NCBI GenBank assembly: GCA_015492355.1 | Contig: WGFF01000238.1 | Span: 1-10,984, forward strand | Source: Deltaproteobacteria bacterium | GTDB lineage: Bacteria; Desulfobacterota; GWC2-55-46; S146-73 | Reading direction: 5' to 3' | Length of the DNA stretch: 10,984 nucleotides | Shown here: in pieces, positions 5,632 through 10,984 of the stretch | Layout: each line of letters opens with the position of its first letter | Numbering within the stretch: position 1 is the stretch's first letter | Notes under the pieces: generated by a model | Told to the model about the DNA's origin: nothing | What the model saw: only the letters and a program-made list of their open reading frames with translations | The model's database searches: none | Made by a program: the position numbers and the translations under genes

Positions 5632-5752
5632 TCCCTTCAAAGACACTAATTTAAGATCGATATCATCTGAGGAAGGGAATCCACGGGGAAAGCCGTGCTG
5701 TGTTACAACCCCTCTTTATCCACAAAGGATATCCCTACGGCTTCACCTTTGT
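5632..5752 (-). promoter_or_regulatory. Structured 5' leader of lptC with possible pseudoknot
   Basis: On the minus strand ACAAAGG (5752-5746) pairs perfectly with CCTTTGT (5728-5722). Inside its loop AAGCCGT (5743-5737) pairs perfectly with ACGGCTT (5696-5690) outside, extended by a G-U pair, which gives an H-type pseudoknot of two 7-bp stems. The outer strand can instead close a local hairpin CACGG/CCGTG (5697-5693 with 5686-5682), so two exclusive folds exist. Further on TCCCTTC (5678-5672) pairs with GAAGGGA (5638-5632), just before the GAGGTG ribosome site. I do not recognise a known riboswitch class. Confidence 0.4.
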
Positions 5753-5772
5753 ACGGCGATTTATTACAGAAA

Positions 5773-5801
5773 ATTATACCATCAGCCATATATGGTGTAA
5801 A
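5773..5801 (-). promoter_or_regulatory. Sigma-70-type promoter for lptCAB
   Basis: TTTACA (5801-5796), a 17-base spacer and a perfect TATAAT (5778-5773) on the minus strand, just past the kdsC stop. Predicted start near 5766, giving a leader of about 200 bases to the lptC ATG. The spacer contains the perfect palindrome CCATATATGG (5795-5786), well placed for a repressor or for promoter-bending effects. The best promoter candidate I found in the window. Confidence 0.75.
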
Positions 5802-5811
5802 GGTTTTTGTC

Positions 5812-6339
5812 CTATTCAAGGTAGGTCTTCACAGTGTCATTCCATCTGTTCTGAGCCTTCAATATAACCTCTACAACCTCCCTGACCGCACCAAAACCAC
5901 CCCGTTTTTCTGTAACGTAATCGACCCTTTTCCTCACCTCATCCACCGCATCCCCCACAGCACATGAAAAACCCACCCTGAGTATAACAGGCAGGTCCAC
6001 AAGGTCATCTCCTATGTATGCCACCTCTTCACTCTTCAATCCCTTATCCCTGAGTATCTCCTCAAGGGCGGTTATCTTGTTCTTTATACCCTGATAGACA
6101 GTGCCTATACCTAAGTCTTCTGCCCTCCTGCTTACAGCCTGTGAACTTCTGGAGGTGATGATGGCAACGTCTATACCGTTACGCAGGAGGAGTTTTACCC
6201 CATGTCCATCCTTCACATCGAAGCGTTTCAGTTCCTCCCCGCTGTTGGTATAGACGATACTGCCATCTGTCAAGACCCCGTCCACATCGAGGATAAGGAG
6301 CCTTACCCTCTTTATCTTTTCGAGAAGTTCCTTTTTCAC
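5812..6339 (-). CDS. kdsC: 3-deoxy-D-manno-octulosonate 8-phosphate phosphatase
   Basis: KdsC removes the phosphate from KDO-8-phosphate to give KDO, the sugar that links lipid A to the LPS core. It is a small HAD phosphatase without a large cap, acting as a tetramer. The 175 residues show the HAD motif I LDVDGVLTDG with nucleophile D18 and acid/base D20, motif II in AIITSRSS (about 59-66), the conserved lysines in YQGIKNKITALEE (82-94) and motif III in YIGDDLVDLPV with D111 and D112. The G-rich tail EKRGGFGAVREV, which reaches into the neighbouring subunit in this family, is present. The start is GTG at 6337-6339, 6 bases after the GH57 stop, with GGAGG inside the end of that gene, so the two are cotranscribed. 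Its neighbours lptCAB act on the product of the same pathway. kdsD, kdsA and kdsB are not in the window. Confidence 0.95.
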   Translation of the reverse strand: MKKELLEKIKRVRLLILDVDGVLTDGSIVYTNSGEELKRFDVKDGHGVKLLLRNGIDVAIITSRSSQAVSRRAEDLGIGTVYQGIKNKITALEEILRDKGLKSEEVAYIGDDLVDLPVILRVGFSCAVGDAVDEVRKRVDYVTEKRGGFGAVREVVEVILKAQNRWNDTVKTYLE

Positions 6340-6345
6340 CTATCC

Positions 6346-8445
6346 CTATCCTCCCTCTCTATCTATAGCCACAGTAAGCGACCTCTCCATCACACCACCC
6401 CTTTCAAGGGATACAGTAAAGAGGAAAAGAAAGCAACTCCCCTGGTATATCCTTTCAAGGTCTGATTCAGAAAAGGATACGGTCTCCACAGGAAACCTCC
6501 ACAGAAGAAACGGTGCAGATGATTCCACAGTAAAAGAGACAGGCACCGTCCTGTCAACGAGCACGATCCCTTTTACATCCTCCACCTCCCCATGGCTATC
6601 CACAGGCAGGTCCCCTCCCCCGGGAATAGCCCTCAACACACAGTCCCTTCCATTGCATCCGGGGAGGATGATATTGAATTCCACACCCATCCTGCAGTCC
6701 ATGTCCCTTTCAGATAGGTTCTCGATCCTGTAGGATACAACGAAGGTAGAGGCACCGGTCGGGTGGATATCCTTTGTAAGCCTTACTTGCAAGCCATCCA
6801 CAGTGCCCTTTCTTGAAAGGATGAGGGATGAGTCTGTCAGCTCGGTATGGTAGGTACCGTTGAAGAAATCACCGAGTTCAGTGTACCTGGAGGTGTAGAA
6901 GGCATCGAAGGACTCGTCATTCCGTATGAAATGTTCCATGAGGGATACCCTCCTGTGGGTATCGAAACATAGTTCCCCGACTTTTGCAGTACGGACGATA
7001 TTGTGTATACTCACTGCCTTTTCTGTGGCTGGCTGAGATTCTGTCTCTTTAAGCTTAAGATGGTATCCCTCCTGCCATCTTGCAAGTGTGTTCAGGAGAT
7101 TTATCTCAAGGGGTTTTAGGTCCATCTCAACGAGGCTACCCCCTTCTGAAGGCTTGAAAAATAGATTCATCCTCTCCGTACCTATCAGCACCTCATCAGA
7201 CAGGTCTCCGTCCATATCGACCCTCTTAAAGAGTGGTCTCTTCCTGTCACTCCTCATACTCTCCACTATATTCTCTGCCCTTAAGAGATTCCTGTATATC
7301 TCCGCTCTGAGATGGGGCAGATAGAGTCCACCAAAGACCCCATGCCAGTATGCATCGTTACACTGTGCCATGTACAGGTATCTCGATGCAGAGGCATAGA
7401 GCCTGTATTCCTTGAGATCGTCCATCGCCTCACTTACGTATCTACTCACCATGAGCATCCGTTTGTGCATCCAGTTTGCCTCTGGATACTTGGCAAAAAA
7501 ATTCCTCCATATTCCTCCCTGCACGAACCTCCTTATCTCGTCCCTCCCCTCCCTTTCGAGTCCCTCTACAACCCCAGCATACTCAAAGGATGCAGACGAT
7601 GGAAGCGACCATTCACCCATCTCCATGTACGATGTGGTGGGAAGATATATCCTCCCGATGGGTGGCTCTCTTTCCATGTACTCACAGAAGGTAACGGGTC
7701 TTAACCAGTGGCGTTCCTTTTCTATCCCCTTTATGAACCCCTCAAGCCATCCCTCCTGGTAGACCCACCTGTAGGTACCTGGCCAGATGCCGAACTTCTC
7801 TCCATCATCGGCATACACAACCGCATTGCCTTTTTCAAGGTTCTGCTCAAGCCATCTCAGGTGTTCTATAAACCTCTCCCGCGGTTCAAAGGGGATCAGG
7901 TACCTCAGCCTCTCACTCCCCGGGAACACCCTTATAGCCCCTGCCATGTCCTCTGTTACGTAGTATCCGCCGAGTTCCTCCCTCTTCAAGCCAGCCTTAA
8001 TAAAGTGATAGTCATCCACGACTACATACCTTATACCTGCCTTGGAAAGGAGATAGGGAAGATGTGGCTCCCACACCCTCTCTGCAAGCCATGCCCCCTT
8101 TACATCCACACCAAAGACCTTTTTGAGCCTCGCAGAGAAGGTCTTTATCTGATCATATCCATCCCCAGGTGGTATCACAGAAAGGATGGGTTCGTAGTAC
8201 CCGCCTCCCATTATCTCCACCTGCCCCCTCTCCTTCATGGACGAAAGGAGTTCTATGTATTCTGGATGATTCATGCAGAGCCAGTCGAGGAGGAATCCTG
8301 ATGTATGGATAGATACCTTGAACCAGGGGTATTTTGAGATTATCCTCAGACAGGGAAGGTAAGACCTCTGGTATGCCCTTTCTATGACGTGCTCAAAATT
8401 ACCTGCCGGCTGGTGGTTATGGATACAGAAGATAAAGTATATCAT
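6346..8445 (-). CDS. GH57 family 4-alpha-glucanotransferase / amylase-like enzyme
   Basis: The 699 residues match glycoside hydrolase family 57 of the Thermococcus litoralis 4-alpha-glucanotransferase type (about 660 residues), which moves maltooligosaccharide segments between alpha-1,4-glucans. Region 1 is CIHNHQPAGNF (7-17). GGYYEPILSVIP (81-92) and WLAERVWEPHLP (119-130) follow, placing the nucleophile at E122, and YADDGEKFG (211-219) places the acid/base at D214. These agree with E123 and D214 known for the Thermococcus enzyme. About residues 280-380 form the helical segment and the rest a beta-sandwich (DUF1925/1926-like). No signal peptide, so it is cytoplasmic, probably acting on glycogen-like storage glucan. 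The ATG at 8445 is directly preceded by an in-frame TAA and has a poor Shine-Dalgarno sequence. Transferase versus hydrolase activity cannot be decided from sequence alone. Shares an operon with kdsC. Confidence 0.9.
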   Translation of the reverse strand: MIYFIFCIHNHQPAGNFEHVIERAYQRSYLPCLRIISKYPWFKVSIHTSGFLLDWLCMNHPEYIELLSSMKERGQVEIMGGGYYEPILSVIPPGDGYDQIKTFSARLKKVFGVDVKGAWLAERVWEPHLPYLLSKAGIRYVVVDDYHFIKAGLKREELGGYYVTEDMAGAIRVFPGSERLRYLIPFEPRERFIEHLRWLEQNLEKGNAVVYADDGEKFGIWPGTYRWVYQEGWLEGFIKGIEKERHWLRPVTFCEYMEREPPIGRIYLPTTSYMEMGEWSLPSSASFEYAGVVEGLEREGRDEIRRFVQGGIWRNFFAKYPEANWMHKRMLMVSRYVSEAMDDLKEYRLYASASRYLYMAQCNDAYWHGVFGGLYLPHLRAEIYRNLLRAENIVESMRSDRKRPLFKRVDMDGDLSDEVLIGTERMNLFFKPSEGGSLVEMDLKPLEINLLNTLARWQEGYHLKLKETESQPATEKAVSIHNIVRTAKVGELCFDTHRRVSLMEHFIRNDESFDAFYTSRYTELGDFFNGTYHTELTDSSLILSRKGTVDGLQVRLTKDIHPTGASTFVVSYRIENLSERDMDCRMGVEFNIILPGCNGRDCVLRAIPGGGDLPVDSHGEVEDVKGIVLVDRTVPVSFTVESSAPFLLWRFPVETVSFSESDLERIYQGSCFLFLFTVSLERGGVMERSLTVAIDREGG

Positions 8446-8501
8446 TTAGAAATACATACCACCTGTTTTTTGGAGGGGACATGGGGTCTTACCATCTGTT
8501 G
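8446..8501 (-). promoter_or_regulatory. Short leader of the GH57 gene with a 3-codon open frame
   Basis: The 56 bases between glcF and the GH57 gene contain no terminator. AGGTGG precedes ATG TAT TTC TAA, a three-codon frame whose TAA directly abuts the GH57 ATG (UAAAUG). Termination and re-initiation could therefore compensate for the weak GH57 ribosome site. Tentative. Confidence 0.25.
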
Positions 8502-9773
8502 TCACAGAAGCTCCACCACATGCACCACCTTTGCATCCACCCCGTAGCGGTGGAGCCCATCGTTGAGCTGGACCATGCACCCCGGACATGCGGTTGCAAC
8601 CACACTTGCGGATGTCCTGCGTATGCTTTCGACCTTTCTTCTCGCTATATCCATGGAGAGTTCATAGTTTGTAAGATTAACCCCCCCGCCGAGCCCGCAA
8701 CAGGCACACGGATTGGGCATCTCTTTGAACAGGTGTCCACTCCTCAGTATAATCTCCCTTGGCTCGTCCTTGAGATGCTGGTATCTGCTGAGATGACATG
8801 GGTCATGGTATGTAACGGTCAATCTCTCATCCGGTGGTATGTTCCTGGTCTCCCTGTAATCGAGTATCCTTATGAGGAGTTCTGTTATATCCACCACCCT
8901 CGATGCGAGAAGATGAGCCCTCTTTTTCATCTCCGGGTCGTCCTTGAAGAGTTTGGGAAAGAGTACCCTGAGCGTGTAACTGCATGTGGCACAACCTGTG
9001 GTGATGTAGTCGATTTCATAACGCTCAAAGGTCTCTATGTTGCGCATGGCAAGACTTTTTGCGGTCTGGAGGTCCCCTGCGGAGAGGGCAGGTACCCCAC
9101 AGCAGGACTGTTCCTGTGGTATGAGAAGGGAGGAATCGGTATTCTTCAACACCCTTACCACCGCATCACCTATCCTTGGAAGGAGGTAGTTGATACCGCA
9201 TCCAACAAAGAAGCCCACCCTGGGCTTTGAAGTATCCCTATCTCCCTCCACACTGGAAAGCGCCTTCACCTCAGGACGTTCGAGAAAGAAGGTCCTCGCA
9301 ATGGTGGGAAGGAGCCTTTTCTGGTCTATGAAAGGCAGGTTGAACCTGCTTACAAGCCCGTTTTCGAGTGGTGAATCCCTGAACACAAGGGGCTGGAGCC
9401 TTGAGGCGACCCTGAGTGTAAAGGGAAGGAGACGGCTCGAATCGAGTAGACTCTTGAGTATGAAGGAACCAAGGGATGGTAGACCCCTCTTCTCCACGGA
9501 TTCTATCCTTGCAGAGAGCACAGCCTCTGGTATATCCACCCCATTGGGGCAGTTCTCCGCACAGGCACCACAGAGGGTACACTCCTTAATACTCTTCAGA
9601 TACCTCTGTGAGATGGCTATCTCACCATCCACATACCCCTTTATGAGGCTGATCCTGCCCCTCGCACTGGCTGGTTCCCTCTGTATGGATGCAAACACGG
9701 GACAGACCGTCCTGCACGTGCCACATCTCACACACCTTTCGAGTTCCTCTGCAAGGTTATGCACCCTGTCCAT
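8502..9773 (-). CDS. glcF: Glycolate/D-lactate oxidase iron-sulfur subunit, GlcF-like
   Basis: This 423-residue protein has two N-terminal 4Fe-4S motifs, C14-C17-C20-C24 (CVRCGTCRTVCP) and C65-C68-C71-C75 (CTLCGACAENCP). Two cysteine-rich CCG domains follow, visible as QSCCGVPAL, GCATCSYTL, HDPCHLSRY, PCACCGLGGG and ACPGC. That is the GlcF/heterodisulfide-reductase-like pattern. With the FAD subunit upstream it would oxidise glycolate or another 2-hydroxy acid such as D-lactate and pass electrons towards the membrane quinone pool. I chose the ATG at 9771-9773, which follows the purine-rich GGAGGAAAGGGAAGG, rather than a start 15 codons earlier; homology begins just after it. It overlaps the end of the FAD gene by 17 bases, so translation is likely coupled. 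No separate glcE is visible. The substrate cannot be told from sequence, so the symbol is by family. Confidence 0.9.
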   Translation of the reverse strand: MDRVHNLAEELERCVRCGTCRTVCPVFASIQREPASARGRISLIKGYVDGEIAISQRYLKSIKECTLCGACAENCPNGVDIPEAVLSARIESVEKRGLPSLGSFILKSLLDSSRLLPFTLRVASRLQPLVFRDSPLENGLVSRFNLPFIDQKRLLPTIARTFFLERPEVKALSSVEGDRDTSKPRVGFFVGCGINYLLPRIGDAVVRVLKNTDSSLLIPQEQSCCGVPALSAGDLQTAKSLAMRNIETFERYEIDYITTGCATCSYTLRVLFPKLFKDDPEMKKRAHLLASRVVDITELLIRILDYRETRNIPPDERLTVTYHDPCHLSRYQHLKDEPREIILRSGHLFKEMPNPCACCGLGGGVNLTNYELSMDIARRKVESIRRTSASVVATACPGCMVQLNDGLHRYGVDAKVVHVVELL

Positions 9774-10984
9774 TACCTTCCCTTTCCTCCGTAAAAATCT
9801 TTCCAGGGTTGAGCACACCCTTTGGATCGAGTGCCCTCTTTATACGCCTCATCGCATCCATGGATACACTGCTGAGCTCCATATCCAGATATCCTGCCTT
9901 GGTTATGCCCACACCATGCTCACCTGATATGGTACCACCAAGGGCCACCGCAAGTTCGAATACGTCTTTTATGGCTGATCTCCCCATCCTGTCCTCACGG
10001 GGGTCATTCCTGTCCACCATGATGTTTACATGTATATTGCCGTCCCCTGCGTGACCGAAACATGCTATGGTTATATCCCTCTTTCTGGCTATCTCATGGA
10101 CACCCCTTATGAGGTCTGGAATCCTCGACCTCGGCACCACCACATCCTCGTTTATCTTGTGTGGCTTTACCTTGAGGAGTGCTGGTGATATAGCCCTCCT
10201 TGCCCTCCAGATGAGTTTCACCTCTCTCCTGTCACCAGCAACCTTCACCTCCACCGCACCATTCCCACTACATATCCTCTTTATGGTATCCATCTCCCTT
10301 TCCACCCTATCCCTATCTCCATCCACCTCTATGAGAAGCACCGCATCTGCATCAGGCAATCCATCACCCGTATGGTCTTTCACACATCTCATACATACAC
10401 TGTCTATGAACTCCAGCGTAGATGGTATGATCCTCGCCCTTATTATCTCTGCCACCGTCCTTGCTGCAAGGTTCATATCCTGGAAGACCGCAAGCATGGT
10501 CTTTGTTGTCTCAGGGAGTGGAAGGAGTTTCAGATAAGCCCTGGTTACAAAGGCAAGGGTTCCCTCTGAGCCCACAAAGAGCCTTGTAAGGTCGTATCCC
10601 ACAACCCCCTTCATCGTCCTCACACCCACCTCTGTGACCTCACCTGTTGGCAGTACCACCTCGAGCCCCAGAACATAGTCCCTTGTAACCCCGTATTTGA
10701 GTGCCCTCGGTCCACCCGCACACTCTGCAATATTCCCGCCTATGGTCGAAAAATTAAGGCTCGTGGGATCGGGTGGATAAAAAAGCCCCTCATCCTCTAC
10801 CCTCTTTTGAAGTTCCCCTGTGACCACACCTGGCTCAACGACCGCAACGAGGTTCTCTGTATCTATCTCTATTATCCTGTTCATCTGTTCTGTGGAGACA
10901 ACGACCCCACCCCTTACAGGCAGGCTACCCCCTGTGAACCCTGAACCAGCCCCCCTCGGCACAACCCCGAATCCCTCTGAATTC
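9757..10984 (-). CDS. glcD: FAD-linked 2-hydroxyacid oxidase, GlcD-like (5' end beyond window)
   Basis: The open frame runs off the right edge, so the N-terminus, roughly 50 residues of a 460-residue family, is missing. Visible from the edge: VVPRGAGSGFTGGSLP, the FAD pyrophosphate-binding loop of the PCMH/vanillyl-alcohol-oxidase fold, then NFSTIGGNIAECAGGPRALK, another FAD-contacting stretch. The C-terminal FAD-oxidase domain carries CFGHAGDGNIHVN, GTISGEHGVGITKAGYL and DPKGVLNPGKIF, all family hallmarks. It would oxidise glycolate or D-lactate together with the downstream Fe-S subunit. The GTG at 10962 lies inside the FAD loop and is not the start. Stop TAA at 9757-9759, inside the beginning of the next gene. 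GlcD versus D-lactate dehydrogenase cannot be separated from this fragment. Confidence 0.92.
   Translation of the reverse strand, partial: NSEGFGVVPRGAGSGFTGGSLPVRGGVVVSTEQMNRIIEIDTENLVAVVEPGVVTGELQKRVEDEGLFYPPDPTSLNFSTIGGNIAECAGGPRALKYGVTRDYVLGLEVVLPTGEVTEVGVRTMKGVVGYDLTRLFVGSEGTLAFVTRAYLKLLPLPETTKTMLAVFQDMNLAARTVAEIIRARIIPSTLEFIDSVCMRCVKDHTGDGLPDADAVLLIEVDGDRDRVEREMDTIKRICSGNGAVEVKVAGDRREVKLIWRARRAISPALLKVKPHKINEDVVVPRSRIPDLIRGVHEIARKRDITIACFGHAGDGNIHVNIMVDRNDPREDRMGRSAIKDVFELAVALGGTISGEHGVGITKAGYLDMELSSVSMDAMRRIKRALDPKGVLNPGKIFTEEREGNGQGA

Noticed and set aside
5703..5789. 28-codon frame beginning MADGIIFCNK in the lptC leader
   Set aside because: No Shine-Dalgarno sequence, and its start lies in the promoter spacer upstream of the predicted transcript start, with the -10 box inside the frame.
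7708..9230. Long plus-strand open frames (about 200 and 250 codons) opposite GH57 and glcF
   Set aside because: They lie antisense to well-supported genes, have compositions typical of shadow frames and no family motifs.
10979..10984. EcoRI site exactly at the right edge
   Set aside because: Probably reflects a clone or subclone boundary rather than biology; it cuts glcD mid-gene.

Overview
This window comes from a Gram-negative bacterium that makes lipopolysaccharide. It carries KDO synthesis (kdsC) and LPS transport genes (lptC, lptA, lptB), followed by the classic downstream partners rpoN, hpf and ptsN. All ten recognisable genes lie on the minus strand, so the window reads from right to left. 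Frequent AGG arginine and ATA isoleucine codons and a Thermococcus-type GH57 glucanotransferase suggest a lineage such as Nitrospirota or the former Deltaproteobacteria, possibly from a warm habitat. That placement is inference; no marker gene fixes the taxon. The right edge ends exactly at an EcoRI site (GAATTC).

Right to left: (1) 10984-8502, a glycolate/D-lactate oxidase pair. The FAD subunit (glcD-like) is cut by the window edge and overlaps the Fe-S subunit (glcF-like) by 17 bases. (2) 8445-6346, a GH57 4-alpha-glucanotransferase. (3) 6339-5812, kdsC, 6 bases after the GH57 stop. (4) 5801-5564, a promoter (TTTACA, 17 bases, TATAAT) and a roughly 200-base leader with a possible pseudoknot. 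(5) 5563-3777, lptC-lptA-lptB in overlapping order, closed by a good intrinsic terminator at 3738-3767. (6) 3737-3142, a repeat-rich, apparently non-coding island of about 600 bases with REP-like palindromes, a two-hairpin element and a likely rpoN promoter. (7) 3141-1693, rpoN. (8) 1692-1197, a second non-coding stretch holding a diverged copy of the two-hairpin element and a terminator-like hairpin just before the hpf ribosome binding site. (9) 1196-152, hpf and ptsN. (10) 151-1, two further hairpins.

Functionally, KdsC completes KDO, the inner-core sugar, and LptB/C/A belong to the bridge that carries LPS to the outer membrane. RpoN (sigma-54), long HPF (ribosome dimerisation) and PtsN (EIIA-Ntr) form the nitrogen/stress module usually found beside lptB. 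Here that module is cut off from lptB by a terminator and the repeat island, so it probably has its own promoter.

The points most worth following are: an apparent one-base slip at a run of nine T in the lptA signal peptide; the structured lptC leader; the two-copy hairpin element on either side of rpoN; and the terminator-like hairpin before hpf. I found no clear new protein-coding system. The novelty, if any, is in the non-coding DNA.
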